From Pisaster brevispinus (lineage: Eukaryota > Echinodermata > Asteroidea > Forcipulatida > Asteriidae): 64,000 nucleotides of DNA. Location: assembly GCA_023634235.1 (NCBI GenBank), contig JAMKCF010000007.1, positions 22,822,592 through 22,886,591 on the forward strand. Direction: 5' to 3'. The notes under the pieces are model-generated. The model saw only the letters and a list, made by a program, of their open reading frames with translations, was not told the DNA's origin and made no database searches. Numbering within the stretch: position 1 is the first letter of the stretch; each line of letters starts with the position of its first letter. Of this stretch, positions 36,386 through 45,275 are shown one piece after another. Made by a program: the position numbers and the translations under genes.

Positions 36386-36674
36386 GGGGCCGGTTTCACA
36401 AAGCACCAAGATTCATCTTTTAGAGTGAGTTGTCAGTATTGCCATAGTGTTTCATAATGTGACATCACACTTTGCTTAGCAATAAAGATACATACACAGT
36501 TGAATTGATCAACTTAGCTCATTGTGAAATTGGCCTTGGGCTCCATTTCTCAAAGAGCTAAGATTGATCTTCAGATATGTATTGATCTCAATTGCTAAGC
36601 AAAGTGTGATGTCACAATGCAAATCACTATGGCGATATTGACAACTCGAGTTAGTGTTGTATGAATTCGAGCCC
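36386..36674. mobile_element. Pair of adjacent foldback MITEs, unit 2
   Basis: This is the duplicate of the pair at 15922-16210, nearly identical, with the same hairpin ends. Confidence 0.6.
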
Positions 36675-36953
36675 AAGCATTCAACCTTTATTGACATGCT
36701 GAATATTTTAAGCTTATTGACGCTAATACCAGATTTACTGTATTTTCTGCTTACAGTTGTGTCACTCACCAAAAGCATTTCTAGTAGCAAGTTATCATCA
36801 TGGAGCAGCCTGGGTATGTTTCAGGGAAGCAGTCAAAGCTGATCAATCTAATTGATCACTTACAGGTGGTAGGTGAAAAACCTCAGCAATGATATTGTAT
36901 TGTTTGTGTTTTACCCTTAAAACACCAAATGTGTCTAGAGCACTGTGTTAAGC

Positions 36954-37120
36954 TAGCATGCAAGCTGGTTCTAGTAGTAAGACGTCTGTGTAGAATGGCA
37001 ATGGTCGTGGGTTCTAATCCCACTCCTATACGTATTATACATGTTTGTGGATTTTTTCCCATAGGACTTGACCTTGTTGACAATGCTCAACACACATCAG
37101 TGTAGAGTAAAACACAAAAT
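36954..37120 (+). repeat. tRNA-derived SINE, plus orientation, unit 2
   Basis: This is the duplicate of the SINE at 16490-16665, with small differences (for example CTAGCATGCAAGC in place of CTAGCGAGCAAGC). Confidence 0.55.
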
Positions 37121-37567
37121 AGTATAGTTTATCCCTGTTGTATGTTATGCATGTATTAAACTGTAACATGATTTAAAGGGGCACTTTCTTCGTGTTCAAA
37201 GCAGAGCCTTTTGAAGGGGGCACCAAGGCAAAGAGCGGGGGGAACAGAGACTGTGACCTTCATGTAATTCTAGGCCCAGGTTTTGTAGTCTATGTAACTT
37301 GAGGGTACCACAAGAAAACATGAGAAGGTGAACAAGCTGTTGTTCTGGAATCAAGCTACTCACAGGCTAAGCACATCTTTGGATCAAAAATGAAATGCTA
37401 CTGTTCCCTGAAAGCCCTATGTGCAACCTTTAATTGCAACACCACACAACTTGTTTTCCTCTGTTTGATCAGCAAATTTAGACCTTTTTAAATCTGCCTA
37501 GTGAACCAAGTAGCTGCTATTTTCTTCAGACTCAGAAAACAAATCATTCTCTTTGATCTATTGTTAA

Positions 37568-37635
37568 GGGAATAAAAGAGTGTTGACGAGTTCTTAAACG
37601 GCCGTTTAAGAATGAGTCACCACTCTTTTATTCCC
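37568..37635. repeat. 68-bp hairpin repeat, unit 2
   Basis: This is the duplicate of 17105-17172, with the same TTAAACGGCCGTTTAA centre. Confidence 0.6.
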
Positions 37636-39079
37636 ATTCATAAATGCCCTTTTGTTAAAAAGCAGAAAAATGTTATAGACAATCTGTGACAATCTGCTTT
37701 GCAGCGAATTTTCGAAGTTTGTACACTTTCAAACACTTTTAAAAAGTTATGTTTGGTGTGCGTTGGGTTGTGTGTACGCGCGTGTAAAAAAAGATTGTGC
37801 GCTGGTACTAGTAGCTATAGGGCCTATATTGCGTTCCGCATAATTAAATTGGCATACATGAGCTTGCGCGCCCAACACGCGAAGCCAGCCGATCTTAAAC
37901 AGCTCCAGCTATGTCTTTATCAGCTGTTTAAACACCCCCACGTGACATGCTCTCCACCAATAGGAATAGCGAAACTGTCTAGGGTATTTATGAATTGTGT
38001 TTTACCTTTACACCAGTACGTCGATGTGTGTTAAGCACTGTGTACTCAGTACTTTCCAGAGTCTTGTAAACATTCCAGTGGCATACTACTAGGGTTGGGT
38101 TCTCCTTGATCAACTTCTTTAGCACTGAGAATACTATTCCCAGAAGCTCCTTGAAATCTATGACTCCAGAAGTTACCAAGAGGTGGAAATGACATAATTT
38201 CAACATATCTCCTAATAATTTTCATCATATTTTCAAAACTATTTGTCAGCAAATTGACTGTCATTCCTGTTTTGATTGACACTCCAGAATTCCTTCTTCT
38301 ACTACTTGCATTTAAATCCAGTCCCATGAACCTCGTAGACTCAACAACAAAAAATAAATAAAAAATCCCCTCTCCTATTTGGTCTTGTCTGCAACATTTT
38401 TTTTAGTCTTGGTCCAAGACGCCACTAAGCGCGCTTTTCTTCTTGAATTCATTTCAGTTGACGACTGTCTGCAGTAACGTCTTGGATATCTTGTTATCAT
38501 GAAGCATCAAGTCATGTTTTATTCATATGTGACCGGCTCTGCAAAAATGGCCCTTATGTCGCAAAAAATCATTTTGGAGTTAGATACATGGATGGAAAGG
38601 TCTTTCTCTCAGCTTTAATTTGGTGTATTATAGAAGTCTGTAGCATTTTGCAATCCAGAGTTATACTCTAATTTGCATACAAATAATTGCCAATTTTGTC
38701 AAAATAGGTTATGGAGAAACAGCCTTTTAAACTTTACTGTGTATTTTAAAGTATTTTAATACAAAGTTCTTGTGAAAGTCCCTAGCAACAAGTACGTTCC
38801 CGTTAGACTATTCGTCTGAAAATTTCACCAAGTGTTTGTTATGACTTTTTAAAGTACACAATATTTTGCAATTCATTTAATGCACTATATCGCTATTTTT
38901 AAAAATTAATTTGCATATACTGTGCTATTTCTTATCATTTTGTGCAAATTTTAAAATAACAAACGCACACTTGAGAATTATTTTGAAGAGTTTAGACCTT
39001 TTTTTGGTGAATTTAGCTTTTTCTTAAAGTTAAACAAATGAACACTGGCTATTTAAACCCTATGAGTCTACTTCACTCT

Positions 39080-39225
39080 ACTTACCTGTAGAGCGAATAC
39101 TACGTATGCATTGTTCCCTATGCCGGCAGGCAGATAGCTAAGAGTTTTACACCCAATGGCGCCCTCAAGTGTCCTGTCCCTGACGCCCTGTGACATGCGC
39201 ACTAGGTTAGCGTCCTTTTTTTCTC
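39080..39225 (+). repeat. Left inverted terminal repeat of the DIRS element
   Basis: The 146 bp from ACTTACCTGTAGAGCGAATA to about TTCTC are the complement of 45130-45275, with about one mismatch in the T-rich inner end. The outermost 14 bp (GTCTACTTCACTCT, 39066-39079) are unique to this end. Confidence 0.93.
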
Positions 39226-39384
39226 TTAGCGCAGGCGGAGGTAACGTGTTGAAAATAAAGCTCTGATATTTTTCAGGATTCACATCGTTATTCCAGCTTT
39301 GAGAAAGTTTTTATTAAATAAGATATATTACCAACATAATATTGTAGAGTTGTGTAATTTGTGTTGGGTCGAGTTTCGATAGAA

Positions 39385-40216
39385 ATGAGTAGAAAGTTGG
39401 GGAGAGCAGGGCCTGTCGGATCTGGAGGGACCTACATCCCTCCGGGACAGCCTGAGCTCTCGGGGGATTGCACCGGTGACACTACGTCGCCGCGGCAGCA
39501 ATCCCCCAGTCAACCCCTTCAGCCGCTGACGGCTGCGGGGGCCGACGGACCCACTAGCCGGGCGAGGGACCTTACGGCTCCCCCGTCCCCGGTTAGCGTA
39601 CGTGGATCCACCCAACCGAAAGGGAAACGCCCCGGCAAGGCTAAGAACCTGCCCGGTACCGGGGCGATACCCCAAAAAGGGCGGGCGGCCAAGCGTGGCT
39701 CCGTTACGGAGCTCACCACGGCCACCCCAGGGCCCTCTTCGGGGCGCACACAGCCGGGGGAACTACCCCTCCACGGCTCGGTGCACCCAGGCATGGCCAC
39801 AGGGCAGGCGCAGTCGGAGGATTTACCCCTCCACGGCTCGCTGCACCCGGACCCTCCCTACGCCACCGTAAAGACCACGGTGCCCCTAGGGACGGGCTCC
39901 TTTACGGCCGCCTTGACCGTACAGCACCCGCCTACGCTATCGGGCTGGGAGCGCTGTCGGCCGGTCAGGCCATTGGCCACGGAGAGCAGGCCCCATGGGG
40001 CCCCCTCGGATCGGTACGTTCCGAGGGCACACCCTCCACATCGGGCTTTACCCGCTGTTCGGGATTCCCCGTCACCCAAGTGACATCCGGGCTATCCTCG
40101 GAGTCCACTCGGGGCCGCTCTTCCAAAAAGAAGAAGGGAAAGAAGTCCCGCTCTCGCCGCTCACCATCAAGCTCGAGCGATTCCTCCGATCGGGCACCCC
40201 ATGGCAAACGCCATAA
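39385..40216 (+). pseudogene. N-terminal part of the gag-like ORF1, frame-disrupted
   Basis: From an ATG at 39385 one frame is open to a stop at 40081-40083. It is rich in Pro, Gly, Ser and Thr, with a repeated PLHGS-HP phrase. From about 39890 the neighbouring frame looks more protein-like and ends in a Ser/Arg/Lys-rich stretch (SSKKKKGKKSRSRR near 40125). A third frame takes over after a G7 run at 40217-40223. Two frame changes in low-complexity coding sequence suggest indels in this copy, or assembly errors at homopolymers. Confidence 0.6.
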
Positions 40217-41680
40217 GGGGGGGACCCGATCTCCAGAGAGGATTTTTTGCAGGCTTTTAGTACCCTCGCGGCCTCCCTATCGGGCCGGAGGGACGATCCA
40301 AGCCAGGGCCCCTATGAATCGGCCACCCCGGAAGGGCCCCCGAGTCACTACGGTCACGGCTGGGTAACCCAGAATCAACGGGGTCTACCGCACACGGCTA
40401 GCCGTGCTCCAGAGTCCCCCCCAGGCTTGCAGCCCCCGCCGGCTAGCCACCACGGCCAGGGCCGCGTGACCACCGGCCAGCGGACACTGCCACACCCGGC
40501 GGCCCGTGGGCCGGCATCTCCACAGGGGATAAGCCTGCACCCGTCAGCGTCCTTCGAGTCGGACGACTCGCTAGGCCGTGACGAGGCTAGTGCGCCATCG
40601 GGGTATGGCTCCCATTCCCCGATGGCATCTCGTCCCCCCGACTCGGCCATTACGGCCGACGAAGGGGACGAGTTGGCCAGCAGCGTTCAGAGCCTGTCCA
40701 TCTCTGAAACCGAACTGCGACTAGTCCAAAGAGACATGATCCGGGTTTTGGATCTTCCCTCCGAATCCGAGCCCCTTCCCGAGGAACGCCAATCGTTCAA
40801 GAGGAGGTCGGGCCCGGCGACCGGAGCGACCAAGGTCTTCCCCATGATGCCCTTGGACCGAGTATGCGTGGACCGCATAGACGGGGTAATGGGGGCAAAG
40901 AAGTGGGTCCCGTACTCCAAGCGTACTGTACCCTACTACCGTTTCCCCCCAGGGGATTTCGAGAAGTACCTTGCCACCCCCGTCCTGCCGGACTCGGCCA
41001 CGGACAAGCTGGCCGCTGACAGAGGCGCGGCGTCCTCCAAACTCCCCTTTGTGGATAAGACCCGCGGGAAATTGGAGGACGTTGCCAAAAAGATGGACTC
41101 TTCGGCGCGCATGGGTATGCGCGCCACCTCATTCCTCCTGCTTCTCTCCGAATATTTGACACTGGGGTGCGAGGAAGAGTCGGCAGTTCCGGCCGACATG
41201 ATGGTCGCCGCACTCCACTGCCTCGACAACGGACTCCGTTCCGTGCTCGATCAATTTACGAGAGTGGCAACTCTGGCGACTTCAGCGCGTCGAGCTAACG
41301 TCCTCGACGCGCTATTTTTGCCATCACCAGGGGCGCGTAAGCGCCTCGTTGACCTCCCACTTACAGGGTCGGACCTGTTTGCGGGAAAGTTCCAGGAATC
41401 TATGGAGGCCGAGGCCAAACGCCTCAAGGCCACCGATAAGATCAACCTCAAGAAACCGCAAGCCCCGGCACCCAGAGCCGCAGGCAAGACCCGGAAGCAG
41501 GCGTCGTTTGTTATTCCCCGACGACGCCCGCAACAGCCGACCCGGGGCAGTGCCCGGGGCCGTGCCGGTAACCCGGCCAGCTCCCGTTTCGCACAGCCCC
41601 CTCCCGGACAGCAGCGTGCCCAGTCGGGCCGCGGCTTTCGTGCGCCCACTCCCCGGTACACCGGGGCGTGGCGTAAGTGA
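40217..41680 (+). CDS. DIRS ORF1 (gag-like), conserved core
   Basis: One frame is open from after the TAA at 40214 to TGA 41678-41680, nearly 490 codons. There is no clear start because the protein appears to begin upstream. The first half is low-complexity, rich in Pro, Ser and His. The second half has a globular, largely helical region (PYSKRTVPYYRFPPGDFEKY, later RMGMRATSFLLLLSEYLTLG and ANVLDALFLPSPGARKRLVD), the layout I expect for DIRS gag-like proteins. The C-terminus is basic and Arg/Gln/Pro-rich (IPRRRPQQPTRGSARGRAG), suited to RNA binding without a CCHC zinc knuckle. It overlaps the RT frame by about 330 nt. The presumed role is packaging of the element RNA. Confidence 0.75.
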   Translation, partial: GGDPISREDFLQAFSTLAASLSGRRDDPSQGPYESATPEGPPSHYGHGWVTQNQRGLPHTASRAPESPPGLQPPPASHHGQGRVTTGQRTLPHPAARGPASPQGISLHPSASFESDDSLGRDEASAPSGYGSHSPMASRPPDSAITADEGDELASSVQSLSISETELRLVQRDMIRVLDLPSESEPLPEERQSFKRRSGPATGATKVFPMMPLDRVCVDRIDGVMGAKKWVPYSKRTVPYYRFPPGDFEKYLATPVLPDSATDKLAADRGAASSKLPFVDKTRGKLEDVAKKMDSSARMGMRATSFLLLLSEYLTLGCEEESAVPADMMVAALHCLDNGLRSVLDQFTRVATLATSARRANVLDALFLPSPGARKRLVDLPLTGSDLFAGKFQESMEAEAKRLKATDKINLKKPQAPAPRAAGKTRKQASFVIPRRRPQQPTRGSARGRAGNPASSRFAQPPPGQQRAQSGRGFRAPTPRYTGAWRK

Positions 41681-43751
41681 CTCGACTGTCTCTGCGCGAC
41701 CTCCCGCCGACGGACCCGTGGGAGGCCGCCTTCAGAGGTTTTTGGGGTCCTGGGGTCAGATCACCTCCGACCGGTGGGTCCTCGAAACGATCGAGCGCGG
41801 TTACGCACTCGAATTTACGAGGACCCCCCCGTCGGACATGCTAAATCGGCCAACACCCGTGCCACCCGATATGGCAAAGCGCCGCTCTCTCGAGGGGGAG
41901 ATCAACTCCCTCCTCCTCAAGCGAGCGGTGCGTGTCGTCCCCCATTTGGGGTCTCGGACGGGTTTCATGTCAACCTTCTTCTTGACACCCAAGAAGGAGG
42001 TTGGCGTGTGGCGCCCAATCCTAAACTTGAAGCCCCTCAACAAGTTTATTCGTCCGAAGCGTTTCCGCATGGAGACGCTAAGGACAATTCTGGGCTCAAT
42101 AACAACGCCCGCGTGGGCTGGAAGTCTAGACCTGAAGGACGCTTATTTACACGTCCCGATCAGGTCGGAGCACTGCAAATTCCTACGCTTCCAATACAGC
42201 AATACCCTGTACGAATTTGTAGTGCTCCCGTTCGGACTTTCCACCGCACCGCGGGTGTTCACCCGGATAATAAAAACGATCGGGGCGGCACTACGGAGGC
42301 GAGGCATCATGGTATTCATGTACCTCGACGATTGGCTGGTCGTGGGTCGGTCTCGGGAGGAAACGGAGGCGGCGCTCCAATTTACTTGGCACCTGACCTC
42401 CGACCTCGGTTTCATCATCAACCCCGAGAAATCCCATCCCATCCCCTCGCAGGTTCCCACCTTCCTCGGTGCGTCCCTCGACCTGCGCAGGGGATTGGCC
42501 CGCCCTTCGGAGGACCGCCTGTCGAACTTGCGACAGTGCGTGTCCCTCTTCCTCCCGGCGGCAGTGGCTCCGGCTCTGGCCTGGCTCAGGCTGTTGGGCC
42601 TCATGGCCAGCATGGTGGATTTGGTGGAGTTCTGCAGGCTGAGGATGAGACCCATCCAACTTCACCTGCTCTCCTTTTACAGGCCCATTCGGCATCCAAT
42701 CCACCATCCGGTGCCTACCACGCCCTGGCTAGTCCCCCACCTTCGCTGGTGGCTAGTCGAAGCGAACATTTCGCAGGGTCGTGCTTTCCGCCCGCCCCGA
42801 CCGTCGGTGACTATCACAACCGACGCATCACTTCACGGCTGGGGTGCGACCCTCCACCCGCGTCAAACCGCAGGGGTGTGGGGTCCCGAACACCAATCGT
42901 CCCACATCAACGCCCTGGAAATGTTAGCCGTCTCCAACGCACTGCAACATTTCCAGGCAGACGTCAGGGGACGTGCGGTCCTGGTGAGATGCGACAATGC
43001 CACAGTAGTGGCTTACATCAATCACCAGGGGGGCACTCGGTCAGGTCGGCTGTGCGCACTAGCGTGGGACCTCATCCACTGGTGCATACAGCAGGGGACA
43101 GCGCTGTCAGCAATCCACATCCCGGGCGTAGAGAACGTCACAGCCGACGCTCTCTCCAGGGGCTGGATCGCCCCGACGGAGTGGTCACTGCTCCCACAAG
43201 TGGTCCGGTCCCTCTTTCAACTGATAGACCGGCCCCACGTGGACTTGTTTGCCTCCCATGCGAACAACCAACTGCCGATCTACTGCGCAAGGGGCCCAGA
43301 CCCCAACGCGTGGAAGATCGATGCCCTATCAGTGCAGTGGGACGGCCTACTGGCCTATGCGTTCCCGCCCATCTCACTTGTCCCTCGAGTGCTGACCAAG
43401 ATCGAGCAGGAGGACTGCAAGGTCCTCCTCATAGCCCTGTTCTGGCCCCGCCAGCCGTGGTTCCCCCGGCTCGTCAGGCTGCTGATCCACCGCCCGGTAA
43501 TCTTACCGGGACGAGCGGATCTCCTCTACCAGCCCAGCTCGGGGATGATTCACTCGGCTCCGGGGGATCTTCACCTGACGTGCTGGGTGCTGTCACGCGA
43601 TCCCTCTGCTCAGCTGGCCTTTCGCGACGGGCTGCAGCAATCGCAGCTCAGTCGCGCCGAGCCTCGACCAGGAAGATATACAACAGCCGACTACGCCATT
43701 TCTTTAAATGGTGTAGTCGGAAATCCCTGCATCCTCCCAATACTTCTGTAG
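41349..43751 (+). CDS. DIRS reverse transcriptase-RNase H polyprotein
   Basis: An open frame of 800 codons, starting without ATG inside ORF1. Recognisable protein begins near 41690. RT core: TPKKEVGVWRPILNLKPLN, then SLDLKDAYLHVPI (first catalytic Asp), LPFGLSTAPRVFTRI, and the active-site box YLDDWLVVG at residues 325-333. RNase H follows with TITTDASLHGWG (Asp near 492), INALEMLAV, RCDNATVVAYIN and VENVTADALSRG, which supply the expected acidic residues. After it comes a block with HVDLFASHANNQ, YAFPPISLVPRVL and LFWPRQPWFPRL. This is the region that carries a Dam-like methyltransferase domain in DIRS elements, but no clear catalytic motif is visible. The frame lies +1 to ORF1, so expression would need frameshifting or an internal start. 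It copies the element RNA into DNA. Confidence 0.93.
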   Translation: MTSHLQGRTCLRESSRNLWRPRPNASRPPIRSTSRNRKPRHPEPQARPGSRRRLLFPDDARNSRPGAVPGAVPVTRPAPVSHSPLPDSSVPSRAAAFVRPLPGTPGRGVSDSTVSARPPADGPVGGRLQRFLGSWGQITSDRWVLETIERGYALEFTRTPPSDMLNRPTPVPPDMAKRRSLEGEINSLLLKRAVRVVPHLGSRTGFMSTFFLTPKKEVGVWRPILNLKPLNKFIRPKRFRMETLRTILGSITTPAWAGSLDLKDAYLHVPIRSEHCKFLRFQYSNTLYEFVVLPFGLSTAPRVFTRIIKTIGAALRRRGIMVFMYLDDWLVVGRSREETEAALQFTWHLTSDLGFIINPEKSHPIPSQVPTFLGASLDLRRGLARPSEDRLSNLRQCVSLFLPAAVAPALAWLRLLGLMASMVDLVEFCRLRMRPIQLHLLSFYRPIRHPIHHPVPTTPWLVPHLRWWLVEANISQGRAFRPPRPSVTITTDASLHGWGATLHPRQTAGVWGPEHQSSHINALEMLAVSNALQHFQADVRGRAVLVRCDNATVVAYINHQGGTRSGRLCALAWDLIHWCIQQGTALSAIHIPGVENVTADALSRGWIAPTEWSLLPQVVRSLFQLIDRPHVDLFASHANNQLPIYCARGPDPNAWKIDALSVQWDGLLAYAFPPISLVPRVLTKIEQEDCKVLLIALFWPRQPWFPRLVRLLIHRPVILPGRADLLYQPSSGMIHSAPGDLHLTCWVLSRDPSAQLAFRDGLQQSQLSRAEPRPGRYTTADYAISLNGVVGNPCILPILL

Positions 43752-44629
43752 GGGAGGTAGGGGATTTCTTGGTGTACCTCCTGGACAGCGGCCTCACAAC
43801 GGGCACGGTAAGGAATTACCGGTCGGCCGTGGCCGCGATTCACCCGGGCTTCCCAGATGGTTCCTCCGTCTCGGATAACCGGGCCATCAGCCAGCTGATC
43901 AAAGGGATGTTCGTGACACATCCCCCCATACGCAAACTGGTCCCGTCATGGGACCTATTTAGCGTACTGTCGACTTTGACAAAACCTCCTTATGAACCAA
44001 TGGACTGCTCAACGTTGTTGCAGCTTTCCATCAAGGTTGCGTTCCTCCTGGCCGTCGCTACTTCCCGACGGCGCAGTGAGCTACACGCCTTGTCAGTGGA
44101 GGCAGGACATATCCGGTGGGAACCAGGCGGCGTCCGCCTAGTTCCCGCGGCCGGTTTCCTGACTAAAAATCAGTCCAGCTCATTCTCGCCCCCGGACATT
44201 TTCGTCCCGGACATCAAGTCCCTTTCATCAGAGGCGAATGACAAACTGTGGTGCCCCGTCCGGGCGCTTAAGTGGTACATGAACCGTACGAGATCACTCC
44301 GGACGGGGCATAACCTTTTTATCTCGACAACCCCACCCTTTCGGCCGGCCTCGCGATGTACCATCTCACGCTGGATCGTGACCGCCATCCGCTCCGTACT
44401 GGGCGGCTGGCCGGCATCCGAAGACCCGATCCGGGCGCACGACGTTAGGGGGGTAACTGCCTCTTGGGCATTTTTTAAAGGCGTACCCTTGGCTGATATC
44501 ACCAAGGCAGCCTGCTGGAAGTGCCCTAACACCTTCACTGAAGTCTACCTGAAGGACGTCCTCCAGACAGATGGCAAGGCAGGAAGGGAGGTTCTGCAGA
44601 CAGCCAGCCAAGCTTCCAAGAAGCGCTAA
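43560..44629 (+). CDS. DIRS tyrosine recombinase
   Basis: The frame is open to TAA 44627-44629. Only the part after about 43560 is protein-like. Upstream the same frame is the shadow of the RT gene, and no ATG precedes the conserved core. An N-terminal SAM-like core-binding region (STRKIYNSRLRHFFKWC through GLTTGTVRNYRSAVAAIHPG) leads into the catalytic domain: Arg in ATSRRRSELHAL, the H-x-x-R box in RAHDVRGVTASW, a Trp in the fourth position (AACWK) and the nucleophile Tyr in FTEVYLKD. These are the family residues for strand exchange through a 3'-phosphotyrosine. The role is integration of the circular DNA copy. It is -1 relative to the RT frame and overlaps it by about 190 nt. All catalytic residues are present. 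Confidence 0.92.
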
Positions 44630-44971
44630 CTGGTGAGTCCACTTTCCTTTCATATATCCCTATGACATGAGATTTTAATGAGATGTACCTATTATGTTTC
44701 TCCCAAAATGGCAATACCTCCCTAACGTTTGGCGCACGAACCGGGGCCCCGAGGGCCACGCTCGGCGTTCTCCCTTTTCGCGATGCCTCGCGTCTGGGTT
44801 GACCTGTTAGGTTCGGCCTCCTGTTCGGAGCCCTACTTCGGACCTTCTGGTTCCCACGTGATTACGGTGTGAACCATAGGCCTTGGGGGTTTCTTAGGCA
44901 CGCCCGTGTCCTACGCCCCGGCTGACATACATAAGTTCTGCGTATACCCTCCGCCTTACCGGTGCGAGTCT

Positions 44972-45071
44972 ATGCATACGTAGTATTCGCTCTACAGGTA
45001 AGTAGAGTGAAGTAGACCCCCACCCCACAGTAGTGTGGGCTGGGTCTACGAGCGAATACTTACCTGTAGAG
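44972..45071 (+). repeat. Internal complementary region (ICR) of the DIRS element
   Basis: 44972-45017 (46 nt) is the exact complement of the left end 39066-39111. 45018-45071 (54 nt) is the exact complement of the right end 45262-45315. The two halves abut without a spare base (AAGTAGAC/CCCCACCCCACAG). The ICR therefore spells the complement of the right-end/left-end junction of a circular copy, as known for DIRS-1, where it templates end joining during circle formation. Confidence 0.95.
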
Positions 45072-45129
45072 ACCCTCCCTCCTTCCCCACTATACTCGAA
45101 TTCTTGGAGTGCTTACGCGCGTAACGCTC

Positions 45130-45275
45130 GAGAAAAAGAGGACGCTAACCTAGTGCGCATGTCACAGGGCGTCAGGGACAGGACACTTGAGGGCGCCATT
45201 GGGTGTAAAACTCTTAGCTATCTGCCTGCCGGCATAGGGAACAATGCATACGTAGTATTCGCTCTACAGGTAAGT
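45130..45275 (-). repeat. Right inverted terminal repeat of the DIRS element
   Basis: This is the complement of 39080-39225. It contains CTACAGGTAAGTATTCG at its outer edge. A further 40 bp (45276-45315, ending CTGTGGGGTGGGG) extend beyond it and are found elsewhere only, inverted, in the ICR. Confidence 0.93.

Noticed and set aside
41251..41661. Minus-strand open frames inside the DIRS element (also at 40375, 40797, 42143, 44170)
   Set aside because: They are shadows of the GC-rich plus-strand genes, with no domain and no start or splice context.
41774..43559. Long open frame upstream of the tyrosine recombinase core
   Set aside because: It overlaps the RT/RNase H gene in another frame. 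Its translation is Pro/Gly/His-rich without any domain and is explained by the GC-rich composition. Only the part after about 43560 was kept.
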